Below are positions 6,726-15,286 of a stretch of 15,286 bases of DNA, in pieces. The notes beneath the pieces were generated by a model. It saw nothing but the letters and a program-made list of their open reading frames with translations. It did not search any database and was not told the DNA's origin. A program made the translations under genes and the position numbers. Every line of letters begins with the position of its first letter. The stretch's first letter is position 1. Origin of the DNA: Oxalobacter sp. (GTDB lineage Bacteria > Pseudomonadota > Gammaproteobacteria > Burkholderiales > Burkholderiaceae_D). The DNA lies in assembly GCA_012512465.1 (NCBI GenBank), contig JAAZED010000087.1, forward strand, positions 1-15,286. Reading direction: 5' to 3'.

Positions 6726-7510
6726 ATCTCGTTTGTATTTGAATAAGCATGAGGTGAAATACGGCACATTTCTGACTCAATCCAGGTTTCCACTTCGGAC
6801 ATCATACTCTCCGGCGACTTTCCCTCTGGTGAGATAAGCGGGCCGATTGAGACGGTGATGATTCCCTGTTTTTTAATGAAGGAATTACGTGGCCAGCATT
6901 CTCCGGAATTGAGCGCAACAGGTATGACTTTGGTTTGGGTTTCTATTGCCAGCCGCGTTCCACTGTTTTTGTATTTTATTCTTTCACCAACACCCGTGCG
7001 TGTGCCTTCAGGAAATATGGTGATCCACAACCCCTGCTTCAGCCGCTCTCTTCCTTTCTCGATCACCTTGCGAAAAGCTATTGTCCCATGGGACCGGTCA
7101 ATCGGAATCATGCGTAAAAGGGATAACGTCCATCCAAAAAATGGGATGTGAAGCAATTCTTTTTTCATGACAAAGACAACAGGCCTTCGCATGGCATACA
7201 AAAGAAAAATCGTTTCCCATGCAGACTGATGCTTGCTCAGAAGAATCACCGGTTCATCCGGCAGGTTTTCGTAACCGCTTATCTGATACTGGATGCCGCA
7301 GATAGTTTTAGCAAGCCAGATCACGCTCCTGTTCCAGCAGGACACCATACGAAAACGCATATTGTATGGCAGGAAAAAAGCCAGGAGGCAAAGTAGTCCC
7401 CATACAAGCGTAAAAGAATAAAGAATGGATAAAAACAGGAATGAGCGCAAAAAATCACGGCTTTTTGACAAAATAACATCTCCAGAAAATACACGGTACA
7501 GCGTTATCAT
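6707..7510 (-). CDS. plsC: 1-acyl-sn-glycerol-3-phosphate acyltransferase (PlsC family), 267 aa
   Basis: Inner-membrane enzyme transferring an acyl chain to lysophosphatidic acid, giving phosphatidic acid, the precursor of membrane phospholipids. One or two hydrophobic segments lie at about residues 20-48. The acyltransferase motif I is H94-QSAW-E99, the HX4E form usual in this betaproteobacterial branch rather than HX4D. Motif III is FPEGTR (166-171), and MIPIDRS (134-140) is the middle motif. Length fits the family. It starts 24 bases after gmhB, without a strong Shine-Dalgarno, and its 3' end overlaps the metallopeptidase gene. The acyl substrate cannot be read from sequence, and a lysophospholipid acyltransferase of related specificity remains possible. 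Confidence 0.88.
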   Translation of the reverse strand: MITLYRVFSGDVILSKSRDFLRSFLFLSILYSFTLVWGLLCLLAFFLPYNMRFRMVSCWNRSVIWLAKTICGIQYQISGYENLPDEPVILLSKHQSAWETIFLLYAMRRPVVFVMKKELLHIPFFGWTLSLLRMIPIDRSHGTIAFRKVIEKGRERLKQGLWITIFPEGTRTGVGERIKYKNSGTRLAIETQTKVIPVALNSGECWPRNSFIKKQGIITVSIGPLISPEGKSPESMMSEVETWIESEMCRISPHAYSNTNEIWEEEK

Positions 7511-7534
7511 TATAAGTGGTATGAAATAATCTGG

Positions 7535-8107
7535 TTATGTCTTTGCATTTTTTTCAGGCACATTTTCTGCTTTGGTATCGAGCAGATGACTGGCTACCGC
7601 AGCAAGATTGTCAAACCGGATGGTTTCAGGAGGAAGTCCGCCATTTTCATGGGTCAGCGGCCCTTTTCCTGTCATAACGAGAATGGGCCGGCATCCTGCG
7701 AGAAACCCAGCCTGCAAATCACGCAGGGAGTCGCCGACTGACGGGACGCCCTCAAGCGAAATATCATATCGTTTGGAAATGGCATTAAACATGCCCTGAC
7801 GCGGTTTGCGGCAGTCGCAATTGTCACTGACCGTATGAGGGCAAAAGAAAATGGAATCAATAATGCCGCCGGCTGCCCGGACGGCCGCATGCATTTTCTG
7901 GTGGATGGCGTTTAAGGCAATAATGTCAAAAAGGCCACGCCCGAGTCCGGATTGGTTTGTTGCAACAACAACCCGGTATCCTGCCCGGTAAAGGCGTGCA
8001 ATCGCTTCGAGTGATCCGGGAATGGGTTCCCACTCTTCTGGTGATTTGATGAATGAATCAGAATCCTGATTAATAACGCCATCACGATCCAGAATAATGA
8101 GTTTCAT
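7535..8107 (-). CDS. gmhB: D-glycero-D-manno-heptose 1,7-bisphosphate 7-phosphatase, 190 aa
   Basis: HAD-superfamily phosphatase that removes the 7-phosphate of heptose bisphosphate during ADP-heptose synthesis for the LPS inner core; cytoplasmic. Motif I is LDRDGVIN with nucleophile D7 and acid D9. The TNQSG motif is at 50-54. A zinc-binding cluster is formed by C89, H91, C97 and C99 (FFCPHTVSDNCDCRKP), typical of GmhB. K101 and the GDSLRD motif (125-130) supply the remaining metal and phosphate contacts. Length matches the family. The ATG is preceded by a good CAGGAGAATC Shine-Dalgarno, 16 bases after the end of glyS. The histidinol-phosphatase relative is less likely given the LPS and lipid neighbours. 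Confidence 0.92.
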   Translation of the reverse strand: MKLIILDRDGVINQDSDSFIKSPEEWEPIPGSLEAIARLYRAGYRVVVATNQSGLGRGLFDIIALNAIHQKMHAAVRAAGGIIDSIFFCPHTVSDNCDCRKPRQGMFNAISKRYDISLEGVPSVGDSLRDLQAGFLAGCRPILVMTGKGPLTHENGGLPPETIRFDNLAAVASHLLDTKAENVPEKNAKT

Positions 8108-8123
8108 GGTTTGATTCTCCTGA

Positions 8124-10208
8124 TCAGGCGGCCAGCTTGGAGATGTCAGCGACCCGATTCATCATGGTATGCAGCTCGGTCAGCAATGCAATCCGGTTAT
8201 TTCGCAGTTTTTGATCGTCTGCCATGACCAGCACATGGGTAAAGAAAGCATCCACATCATCCCTGAGCTGAGCCAGAACTTTCAGTGTACCCGTATAGTC
8301 CCCTTTCGTGAACATCTGATTAACTTCAGGCTTGACGGTATTCATGGAAGCATACAGTTTTTGCTCGGTAATTTCCTGGAGCAGGTCTGTTTGCACCATG
8401 CCGGCCCTGATGTCAGATTTTTTCAGGATATTGGTGATTCGCTTGTTGGCTGCAGCGAGTGACTCTGCTTCCGGCAGGGCAGCGAAAGCTTTTACCGCAT
8501 CCAGGCGGTCCACGATATTGTCAAACCGGTCCGGATTCTGGGCCAGGACAGCTTCTATTTCATCCGGCGTATGTCCTCTGTCCCTCAACAGGCCTCTCAA
8601 CCGATCCATAATGAAAGGTATCAATTCGGCTGTCGGGTCTTTAAAGCTGGCATTTGAGGCAAGAATGCCAACGGTAGTGGAGAGCAGCGTACGCAGGGAA
8701 AGCGGCAGTTTTTTCTCGATAAGGATACGTAAAATACCTAGTGCGTGCCTGCGTAAGGCAAAAGGATCACGATCCCCTGTCGGTTGAAGGCCAATTCCCC
8801 AGATGCCAACCAGAGCTTCCAGCTTGTCTGCCAGGGCAATGGCGGTGCCGGTTGGTGTGGCTGGCAGAATGTCTCCTGCAAAACGGGGAAGATAATGCTC
8901 GGTGGCTGCCAGAGCGACTTCTTCCGGTTCACCATCATGGCGGGCATAATAGGTTCCCATAATGCCCTGCAGTTCCGGAAATTCACCGACCATCTCCGTT
9001 AACAGATCCGCTTTGGCCAGAAGGGCGCCGCGTTCAACCAGCGCCTTGTCAATATGCATCATTTCAGCAATCGAGACAGCAAGAATACGTACACGTGCCA
9101 TACGTTGTGCCAGTGTGCCCAGCTTGTTGTGATAAACCACATTGACCAGGCCGGGCAGGCGATCTTCCAGTGTCTTTTTCTTGTCCTGTTCGAAGAAGAA
9201 CTGGGCATCTGAAAGACGCGGACGGATAACCCGCTCATTTCCACTGATAATACGCTGTGGATTGCTGGTTTCCATATTCGACACAATCAGAAAGCGCGGA
9301 CGCAACTGCCCCTCAGAATCGGTCAGGGCAAAATATTTCTGGTTTGTCTGCATGGTCAGAATCAGACATTCCTGGGGGACATTCAAAAAGGCGGGTTCAA
9401 AATGACACTCATAAACAACCGGCCATTCAACCAGCGCGGTCACTTCCTCAAGAAGGGAGTCCGGCATCAGGACCTGATCGCCCTGCGCCTTGTCATGCAA
9501 CACAGCGCGGATTTTATTTTTGCGAGCATCAAGCCTGGCAATAACCTTGCCTTCTGCTTCGAGTGTTGCCTCATAGTCATCAGCGGTGGGTATGGCAATA
9601 TCACCGTGAGTGAGAAAACGGTGACCCTGAGTGATTCGTCCGGCAGGCAGTCCCAGTATGGCAATAGGGACCACATCCTTTCCGTGCAGTGCCAAAAGAC
9701 CATGTGCCGGGCGGACAAATTCAACCGTTTCCCCGTCAGGCCGTTGATATGTCATCATTTTGGGAATCGGAAGATTCCGGATGGCTTTTTCAAGTGCGGT
9801 CTGCAGGCCGGATGCCAACGCCGATCCCGGTGCGGAATATGTATAGAAAAAGTTTTCCGTCTTGCCCTCCATCGCCTTTTCCATATCGCTGATACTGATA
9901 TCGGGAAAACCGAGTGACGCCAGTTTTTTCTTGAGGGGGGCAGTGGGATTGCCATTGGCATCAATTGCAACCGACACCGGCAGGACTTTCAGGCGAATGG
10001 ATTTATCCGGGGAGATGGAAGATACATCGCTGATCATGACAGCAAGCCGTCTGGGGGTGGCAAAAACGGTTTTCCGGGAGTCAGGGGCAAGCAGTCCTTC
10101 CTGCTTCAACTCTTCTTCAATCGTATTGGCAAATGCTTCGGCAAGCTTTGCCAGCGCCTTGGGAGGCAATTCTTCCGTAAGTAACTCAACAAGCAGAGTC
10201 TGGTTCAT
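8124..10208 (-). CDS. glyS: Glycine--tRNA ligase beta subunit, 694 aa
   Basis: Beta subunit of the bacterial alpha2beta2 glycyl-tRNA synthetase, responsible mainly for tRNA-Gly recognition. The N-terminus [19 protein letters not shown] is the family start. It contains the expected FATPRRLAV (about residues 49-57), [27 protein letters not shown] and [15 protein letters not shown] stretches. The C-terminal 100 residues form the DALR-type anticodon-binding domain ([25 protein letters not shown]). Length is normal for the family, and no frameshift is visible. It follows glyQ after 58 bases. An AGGA lies about 12 bases before the ATG, a rather distant Shine-Dalgarno. Confidence 0.97.
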   Translation of the reverse strand: MNQTLLVELLTEELPPKALAKLAEAFANTIEEELKQEGLLAPDSRKTVFATPRRLAVMISDVSSISPDKSIRLKVLPVSVAIDANGNPTAPLKKKLASLGFPDISISDMEKAMEGKTENFFYTYSAPGSALASGLQTALEKAIRNLPIPKMMTYQRPDGETVEFVRPAHGLLALHGKDVVPIAILGLPAGRITQGHRFLTHGDIAIPTADDYEATLEAEGKVIARLDARKNKIRAVLHDKAQGDQVLMPDSLLEEVTALVEWPVVYECHFEPAFLNVPQECLILTMQTNQKYFALTDSEGQLRPRFLIVSNMETSNPQRIISGNERVIRPRLSDAQFFFEQDKKKTLEDRLPGLVNVVYHNKLGTLAQRMARVRILAVSIAEMMHIDKALVERGALLAKADLLTEMVGEFPELQGIMGTYYARHDGEPEEVALAATEHYLPRFAGDILPATPTGTAIALADKLEALVGIWGIGLQPTGDRDPFALRRHALGILRILIEKKLPLSLRTLLSTTVGILASNASFKDPTAELIPFIMDRLRGLLRDRGHTPDEIEAVLAQNPDRFDNIVDRLDAVKAFAALPEAESLAAANKRITNILKKSDIRAGMVQTDLLQEITEQKLYASMNTVKPEVNQMFTKGDYTGTLKVLAQLRDDVDAFFTHVLVMADDQKLRNNRIALLTELHTMMNRVADISKLAA

Positions 10209-10266
10209 GATGGGGGACTTTCCTGTTACCTGTGGCAGATAAATTCGTTTGTGTTTAATTTGTTTT

Positions 10267-11184
10267 TCAGGCGATCAGTCTTGCATCACCCAGTCTCGGG
10301 AAGCCCAGTTTTTCCCGGGACTCATAATAACCCTGGGCAACCAGGCGGGACAGATTGCGAATGCGCCCGATATAGGCGGCACGTTCGGTTACGGACAATG
10401 CACCTCTTGCATCCAGCATATTGAAAGTATGTGCGGCTTTCAGAATCATTTCGTAAGCAGGAAGGGTCAATTTATCCTCAGTGAGCCGTTTTGCTTCCGT
10501 TTCATAGTTGACAAACTGCGAAAAAAGGAGTTTGGTATTGGCGCTTTCGAAGTTGTAGGCGGATTGTTCCACTTCATTCTGGTGAAATACATCGCCATAG
10601 GTCAAATACTTGCGTACGCCGCGATCCTGCCAATCGGTCCAGACCAGATCATACACATTTTCGACACCCTGCAGATACATGGCCAGTCGTTCAACACCAT
10701 AAGTGATTTCGCCTAAAATAGGTTTGCAGTCCAATCCACCCACTTGCTGAAAATAGGTGAACTGGGTGATTTCCATGCCGTTTAACCAGACTTCCCAACC
10801 CAGACCCCATGCACCCAGGGTAGGGTTTTCCCAGTCATCCTCGACAAAGCGGACATCGTTCTGTTTCAGATCAAGTCCCAGTGCGACAAGCGAGCCAAGA
10901 TAAATATCAAGAATATCTTCAGGGGCGGGTTTTAAAACAACCTGGTATTGATAGTAGTGTTGCATCCGGTTGGGGTTTTCTCCATAGCGGCCGTCTTTCG
11001 GGCGGCGTGACGGTTGTACGTAGGCCGCACGCCAGGGCTCGGGACCAATAGCCTGCAAGAAAGTACCCGGATGCGATGTGCCTGCGCCGACTTCCATATC
11101 GTAGGGCTGCAAAAGGGCACAGCCCTGGTCACTCCAGTATTGCTGGAGCGTCAGAATGACTTGTTGAAATGTGATCGCACTCAT
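10267..11184 (-). CDS. glyQ: Glycine--tRNA ligase alpha subunit, 305 aa
   Basis: Catalytic alpha subunit of the tetrameric glycyl-tRNA synthetase, joining glycine to ATP and then to tRNA-Gly. The sequence begins [20 protein letters not shown] and carries the very conserved [36 protein letters not shown] and [12 protein letters not shown] class II core segments, then [20 protein letters not shown] and [19 protein letters not shown]. Length is normal. GGAAGC stands 7 bases before the ATG. A candidate promoter is at 11245-11274 between this gene and fbp. It leads the glyQ-glyS-gmhB-plsC-DUF45 cluster. Confidence 0.97.
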   Translation of the reverse strand: MSAITFQQVILTLQQYWSDQGCALLQPYDMEVGAGTSHPGTFLQAIGPEPWRAAYVQPSRRPKDGRYGENPNRMQHYYQYQVVLKPAPEDILDIYLGSLVALGLDLKQNDVRFVEDDWENPTLGAWGLGWEVWLNGMEITQFTYFQQVGGLDCKPILGEITYGVERLAMYLQGVENVYDLVWTDWQDRGVRKYLTYGDVFHQNEVEQSAYNFESANTKLLFSQFVNYETEAKRLTEDKLTLPAYEMILKAAHTFNMLDARGALSVTERAAYIGRIRNLSRLVAQGYYESREKLGFPRLGDARLIA

Positions 11185-11244
11185 TTTTTTGCTTCCGTTT
11201 TTTGCCTGACGGTACTGTTGAAAGAAAACACTGCCAAACCTGAA

Positions 11245-11274
11245 ATTCTAGCGGTTTTTAGCCGAATATTTCAC
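11245..11274 (-). promoter_or_regulatory. Possible promoter of the glyQ-glyS cluster
   Basis: Minus strand: -35 GTGAAA (11269-11274; four of six consensus positions), an 18-base spacer, then -10 TAGAAT (11245-11250; five of six). It lies in the 108-base gap after fbp and would give a leader of about 55 bases before glyQ. I see no strong terminator between fbp and glyQ, so readthrough is also possible. Confidence 0.35.
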
Positions 11275-11292
11275 TTTTGCCATTGAAAAACC

Positions 11293-12303
11293 TCAATTGT
11301 CATTATGGTAACGCGTTACCCGTTCCACTTCATTTTTTGATCCCAGAAAAACCGGGATGCGCTGATGCAGTTTTTCCGGCTGGATATCCATCATGCGCTG
11401 ATGGCCGTCCGTGGCAGCGCCGCCAGCCTGCTCAACGATAAAAGCCATCGGATTGGCCTCGTACAAAAGGCGGATTCTTCCTGGCTGGGAGGGATTTCTG
11501 GTATCGCCCGGATACATGAAGATACCCCCGCGATTGAGTATGCGATGCATGTCGGTAACCATGGAAGCAACCCAGCGCATATTGAAATTTTTCTTTAGCG
11601 GCCCATCGGCGCCTTCCTGCATTTCCCGCACATAACGCTTGACTGGAGGGTACCAGAAGCGGGCATTGGACGAATTGATGGCGTATTCACTGGTGTCTTC
11701 GGGGATCTGCATATTACGGTGGGTCAGAACCCATGAACCCATCTCCCGGTCAAGGGTAAAGCAATTTACTCCCCTTCCTGTCGTGAGAACGAGAAGCGTC
11801 TGGGGGCCGTACAGAGCATAGCCGGCGGCTACCTGCTGATGTCCGGGTTGCAGGAAATCATTTTCGCAGGGGTTTTCATCGGTTTCCGGTGCGCGGAGGA
11901 CAGAGAAAATCGTGCCGATAGAAACATTCACGTCAATATTGCTTGAACCGTCCAGCGGATCAAAAAGCAGCAGGTATTTCCCTTTCGGATAATCATTGGA
12001 TATCTGGTGGATGGTTTCCATTTCTTCAGAAGCCATAGCGCCCAGATAGCCCCCCCATTCATTGGATTCAAGCAGAATCTGGTTGGACAGGACATCGAGT
12101 TTTTTCTGTACCTCACCCTGAATGTTTTCAGACTGTGCGCTACCTAAAATATCTCCCAGTGCGCCTTTTCCGACGGCATTGCCGATCGTTTTGCAGGCAC
12201 GCCCGACAACCTCCAGAAGCAGCCTCAGCTCTTCCGGAATATTGTTGGAAAGGCGATGCTCCTCAATTAAATGCTGTGTCAGACTGACGCGTCTTTTTCT
12301 CAT
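11293..12303 (-). CDS. fbp: Fructose-1,6-bisphosphatase class I, 336 aa
   Basis: Gluconeogenic enzyme hydrolysing fructose 1,6-bisphosphate to fructose 6-phosphate; cytoplasmic and Mg-dependent. The metal and active-site signature [14 protein letters not shown] spans about residues 113-126, and the upstream metal ligands are in ASEEME (91-96). The C-terminal active-site region includes [17 protein letters not shown]. The N-terminus [14 protein letters not shown] and the [12 protein letters not shown] segment are typical of the betaproteobacterial class I enzyme. Length is normal. An AGGAACGAC Shine-Dalgarno overlaps the end of pepN. The gene starts 14 bases after the pepN stop, so the two are probably cotranscribed. 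Confidence 0.96.
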   Translation of the reverse strand: MRKRRVSLTQHLIEEHRLSNNIPEELRLLLEVVGRACKTIGNAVGKGALGDILGSAQSENIQGEVQKKLDVLSNQILLESNEWGGYLGAMASEEMETIHQISNDYPKGKYLLLFDPLDGSSNIDVNVSIGTIFSVLRAPETDENPCENDFLQPGHQQVAAGYALYGPQTLLVLTTGRGVNCFTLDREMGSWVLTHRNMQIPEDTSEYAINSSNARFWYPPVKRYVREMQEGADGPLKKNFNMRWVASMVTDMHRILNRGGIFMYPGDTRNPSQPGRIRLLYEANPMAFIVEQAGGAATDGHQRMMDIQPEKLHQRIPVFLGSKNEVERVTRYHNDN

Positions 12304-12317
12304 GATTGTCGTTCCTG

Positions 12318-14996
12318 TCAGGTTGCCAGTATCTTGTTTATGATTTCGCCTGTGTCACGCGATAATTTACGGGATGCGATATGTTTCAATGTTTTTCGCG
12401 CCCGCTTTTTCAATTCAGGCTTAAAGCGGTTGTACTGGGTGAGTGCGCGGGAAAGCCTGGCGGCAATCTGCGGGTTGATCCTGTCGAGTTCCAGAATATT
12501 TTCCGCCCAGAAATCATAGCCGCTGCCATCCGTTGCATGAAATTGTGCCATATTGTTCATACAAAAACCAAAAACCAGGCTTCTGGCACGATTCGGGTTC
12601 TTCAGGGTGAATGCCGGATGGCCGGCAAGTTTTCGCATTTCAGGGGCGCCGTTTTCAGGGGAGGTCGCCTGCAGGGCAAACCACTTGTCGATAACGAGTG
12701 CTTCTAAGCGGAATTCGCGGTAAAAATGGCGAAGGCAGCGTTCGGCCATCTTTTTTGATGTGAGGTTACCGGCATGGGTAAGCGCAGTCAGGGCAGCCAT
12801 CCGGTCGGTCATGTTGTCAGCGTTGTCATACTGCGTCACGGCCAGTTGCATCAGCTTTTTGTCATCCCCTTCCATCAGGTAGGACAGTGCCAGATTTCTG
12901 AGGCTGCGTTTACCCGCATTGTCCGGCTCAGGGCTGTAAGGGGCGGGTATACGGATTGTCTGGTAAGTCTTGAGCCATTCATCCTGAAGGGAGTGGGACA
13001 GCGTTTGCAGCATGAAATGCCTTGCCTGGACAATTGCCTGCGGATCAATTTCCTTCATTTCTTCGGCGATCATCATCTCGGATGGAAGTGTGAGCGCGAG
13101 CGCCTGGAAGGCAGGGTCCAGGGAATCGTTAGCAAGGACAGAACGATATGCCTCAACAAGCGTTGAGGGAAGTTCCAGTGCTTCTTTATGCTGAACGGCA
13201 TGTGTCAAACGCAATAAATGGCGCAGTGCCAAACGTTGCCCGGCATCCCACCGGTTAAAGGCATCCGGGTCTGCAGAAAGCAAAAGCGCCAGCTCTTCAT
13301 CAGACTGATCATATTCAAGAATAACCGGAGCGGAAAAGTTGCGTAAGGCGGATATGACGGGTTTTTCAGGAACGCCGGTGAGGGTGATTGTCTGTGATTT
13401 TCTGGTGAGTTGTACTAACGCGGTTCCTGATGGGGCGTCGGCCAGTTTTTTTCTAACAGTGACATCGTGGCTGTTAACGACCATGCTTTTCCCTTTGGCG
13501 TCAAGCAGGCCGAAAGCAAAGGGAATGAGAAAAGGCCGTTTTTTTGCTTGTTCTGGTGTTGGCGGGCAGGATTGGGACAATGTCAGTGAAAGAGACTGTG
13601 CTTTTTTGTTGTATCTGGTGCGCAGTTTCACACGCGGTGTTCCCGCCTGGCTGTACCAGTTTTCAAACTGTGTCAGGTCCTGTTTATTGGCATCTGCCAT
13701 GGCAGCCAGAAAATCACTGCATGTGACAGCTTGTCCATCATGACGCTGGAAGTATAGATCCATCCCTTTTCTGAAGCCCTCTCTTCCCAGAAGCGTCTGA
13801 TACATCCGGACAACTTCAGCACCCTTTTCATAGATGGTGACCGTATAGAAATTGTTGATTTCTTCATAGGAATCGGGCCGGACCGGATGGGCCATCGCAC
13901 CAGCATCTTCCGGAAACTGGTGCTGACGAAGGGTCCGGACGTCTTCGATCCGTTTGACGGCCCGCCCGTCTTTCGTTCCGATACGGTCAGCTGAAAATTC
14001 CTGGTCACGAAATACCGTAAGTCCTTCTTTCAGCGAAAGCTGAAACCAGTCACGGCAGGTGACGCGATTTCCTGTCCAGTTGTGAAAATATTCATGACCA
14101 ACTACGGATTCAATGTTGGCATAATCCACATCCGTCGCAATCCGGGGATTGGCAAGCACATAGCGGGTATTGAAGATATTCAATCCCTTGTTTTCCATAG
14201 CGCCCATATTAAAGTCACCGACGGCAACAATCATGAACCGGTCCAGATCCAGCTCCAGGCCATATCGTTCTTCATCCCAGCGGATACTATGCTTGAGCGA
14301 CTCCATCGCATGCGCTGTCTTATCCAGGTTACCTTTTTCAACCCAGACCTGAAGCAGGACTTTCCGGGCAGATGCCAGTGTAAATGTCTCTTCCTGGCAT
14401 ACCAGCTTGCCGGCGACAATGGCAAAAAGATAAGAGGGTTTGTTAAACGGGTCTTCCCATTTTGCATAGTGTCTGCCACGCGGCAATGCGCCTTCTTCCA
14501 CCAGATTGCCGTTTGACAGCAGAACCGGAAACTGTTTTTTATTGGCTTTAAGCGTGACGGTATATTTGGCCATCACATCCGGGCGGTCCGGAAAGTAGGT
14601 GATTTTACGGAAGCCTTCTGCCTCACACTGCGTGAAGAAATTACCATTCGACAGGTAAAGTCCCATCAGGGTCGTATTTTTGTCCGGGCAGATGAGGGTT
14701 TCTATTTCCAGGCGGGTGACTTCGGGCGCCTTTGTAATTCGCAGCAGTCCGTTTTCCAGCGCGTATTCTCCGGCGGCCAGTTTGCGGCCATTTAACAAGA
14801 TGCCAACCAGCTCCAGATCTTCACCGTACAGAACGATATCCGTGCTTTTGGATTGAGGGTTGTGAATCAGTTCTGTTTTCGCTGTGACGCGTGTTTGAGA
14901 CGGATCCAGGTCAAAGGTCAAATCAACTGTATTGGCGAGAAAAGAAGGGGGTGTGTAATTCTTGCGATAAACCGTTTTTTGCGTACGAGATGTCAT
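12318..14996 (-). CDS. pepN: Aminopeptidase N (M1 family zinc metallopeptidase), 892 aa
   Basis: Broad-specificity cytoplasmic aminopeptidase acting in peptide turnover. The exopeptidase motif GAMEN is at 265-269 and the zinc site HEYFH at 301-305 with third ligand E324 (SLKEGLTV). These are each about four residues later than in the Escherichia coli enzyme, as I recall its numbering. The Tyr of [11 protein letters not shown] is the probable transition-state residue. The C-terminal helical domain of about 350 residues is complete. The frame opens at an ATG at 15023, but I prefer the ATG at 14996 ([17 protein letters not shown]): it has AGGAT about 9 bases upstream, and the extra nine residues are not family-like. 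It is followed closely by fbp. The 170 bases upstream show no promoter I would defend. Confidence 0.96.
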   Translation of the reverse strand: MTSRTQKTVYRKNYTPPSFLANTVDLTFDLDPSQTRVTAKTELIHNPQSKSTDIVLYGEDLELVGILLNGRKLAAGEYALENGLLRITKAPEVTRLEIETLICPDKNTTLMGLYLSNGNFFTQCEAEGFRKITYFPDRPDVMAKYTVTLKANKKQFPVLLSNGNLVEEGALPRGRHYAKWEDPFNKPSYLFAIVAGKLVCQEETFTLASARKVLLQVWVEKGNLDKTAHAMESLKHSIRWDEERYGLELDLDRFMIVAVGDFNMGAMENKGLNIFNTRYVLANPRIATDVDYANIESVVGHEYFHNWTGNRVTCRDWFQLSLKEGLTVFRDQEFSADRIGTKDGRAVKRIEDVRTLRQHQFPEDAGAMAHPVRPDSYEEINNFYTVTIYEKGAEVVRMYQTLLGREGFRKGMDLYFQRHDGQAVTCSDFLAAMADANKQDLTQFENWYSQAGTPRVKLRTRYNKKAQSLSLTLSQSCPPTPEQAKKRPFLIPFAFGLLDAKGKSMVVNSHDVTVRKKLADAPSGTALVQLTRKSQTITLTGVPEKPVISALRNFSAPVILEYDQSDEELALLLSADPDAFNRWDAGQRLALRHLLRLTHAVQHKEALELPSTLVEAYRSVLANDSLDPAFQALALTLPSEMMIAEEMKEIDPQAIVQARHFMLQTLSHSLQDEWLKTYQTIRIPAPYSPEPDNAGKRSLRNLALSYLMEGDDKKLMQLAVTQYDNADNMTDRMAALTALTHAGNLTSKKMAERCLRHFYREFRLEALVIDKWFALQATSPENGAPEMRKLAGHPAFTLKNPNRARSLVFGFCMNNMAQFHATDGSGYDFWAENILELDRINPQIAARLSRALTQYNRFKPELKKRARKTLKHIASRKLSRDTGEIINKILAT

Positions 14997-15168
14997 GGCT
15001 TGATATCCTGCGTGAATAAACAATTCATATAGTAATCTTGCTTCACCCGGAATAAAAGGCCTGGATCTATACAGAACCGGTATATTTGCGAGTTGCCCGA
15101 TAAGAAAGCAATAAATATAAAGAGAAAGATTAAATCAGCTTAACGGAAACCGGGGGGAAACCATAATA

Positions 15169-15210
15169 AAAAAAGAACAATTGTCTCTCATCAGGCAATT
15201 GTTCTTTTTT
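15169..15210 (-). terminator. Intrinsic terminator after the H-NS-like gene
   Basis: AAAAAAGAACAATTG (15169-15183) and its exact complement (15196-15210) form a 15-bp stem with a 12-base loop. On the minus strand the stem ends in a run of U, starting 11 bases after the stop codon at 15222. A/T runs on both sides mean it could also work on the plus strand. It insulates the edge gene from pepN. Confidence 0.85.
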
Positions 15211-15221
15211 ATACAGAAACC

Positions 15222-15286
15222 TTATTTAATCAGGTATTTTTCTTTGTTTTTCTGATCGATCCATTTGGGTGCTTTCCCGCGCAAAC
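15222..15286 (-). CDS. C-terminus of a probable H-NS-family nucleoid protein (partial)
   Basis: Twenty full codons before TAA 15222-15224 are visible, ending GKAPKWIDQKNKEKYLIK. This resembles the end of the DNA-binding domain of H-NS-family proteins, where a G-R-G-R/K loop is followed by P-x-W and a short basic helix ending in F/Y-L-I. Such proteins bind the minor groove of A/T-rich DNA and silence foreign genes. A strong terminator follows the stop, as expected of a monocistronic nucleoid-protein gene. The assignment rests on a short segment, and the rest of the gene is outside the window. Confidence 0.55.
   Translation of the reverse strand, partial: LRGKAPKWIDQKNKEKYLIK

Noticed and set aside
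6911..7240. Acyltransferase motif reading HQSAWE instead of HX4D
   Set aside because: The Glu form is normal in this betaproteobacterial PlsC branch, so it is not evidence of inactivity.
9402..9917. Plus-strand open frame (171 codons) opposite glyS
   Set aside because: Antisense shadow of a conserved synthetase gene with no family resemblance.
8124..11184. Possible frameshift or fusion in glyS/glyQ
   Set aside because: Both subunits are full-length with their conserved segments in order, and the 58-base gap is ordinary.

Overview
The window looks like chromosome of a betaproteobacterium of the Burkholderiales, most likely Oxalobacteraceae. A moderate-GC member such as Oxalobacter would fit. 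The basis is the gene order glyQ-glyS-gmhB-plsC-(YgjP/DUF45 metalloprotease), the pepN-fbp pair, and a Burkholderiales-type XRE regulator. The taxon is an inference; no rRNA or tRNA gene is present to fix it.

The right two thirds (about 5856-15023) is conserved housekeeping sequence, all on the minus strand. From right to left it holds: the last codons of a probable H-NS-like nucleoid protein with a clear intrinsic terminator; pepN (aminopeptidase N) followed after 14 bases by fbp (class I fructose-1,6-bisphosphatase); then a five-gene cluster of glyQ, glyS (both subunits of glycyl-tRNA synthetase), gmhB (heptose bisphosphate phosphatase of LPS core synthesis), plsC-like (1-acylglycerol-3-phosphate acyltransferase) and a zinc metallopeptidase-like DUF45 protein. 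Gaps in the five-gene cluster are short or negative, except 58 bases between glyQ and glyS. This suggests one transcript linking translation capacity with envelope lipid and LPS supply.

The left third is accessory and more interesting. A plus-strand gene (5297-5809) with a phage Mu-type DNA-binding N-terminus sits beside about 860 bases of intergenic DNA (4435-5296) that becomes strongly A/T-rich and contains several dyad symmetries. Next comes a 1034-residue minus-strand c-di-GMP protein: membrane anchor, periplasmic sensor, HAMP, two PAS domains, GGDEF and EAL. All EAL catalytic residues are present, but one metal-binding Asp of the GGDEF domain is replaced by Gly. Immediately beyond it is a 176-bp element with perfect 18-bp terminal inverted repeats and no coding capacity, a MITE-like insertion. 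It lies just upstream of a small XRE-type regulator whose promoter region carries a 14-bp palindrome. Further left is a 75-residue orphan acidic protein. It is preceded by a good sigma70-like promoter whose -10 box is centred on a 15-bp dyad, and by an 8-bp hairpin at the predicted start of its transcript. The left edge carries the tail of an unidentified plus-strand reading frame.

I see no convincing new multi-gene system. The best leads are the small regulated orphan gene with its structured promoter, the MITE insertion, the c-di-GMP protein with an apparently damaged cyclase domain, and the A/T-rich Mu-type-regulator locus. No tRNA, rRNA, CRISPR array or complete insertion sequence is visible.
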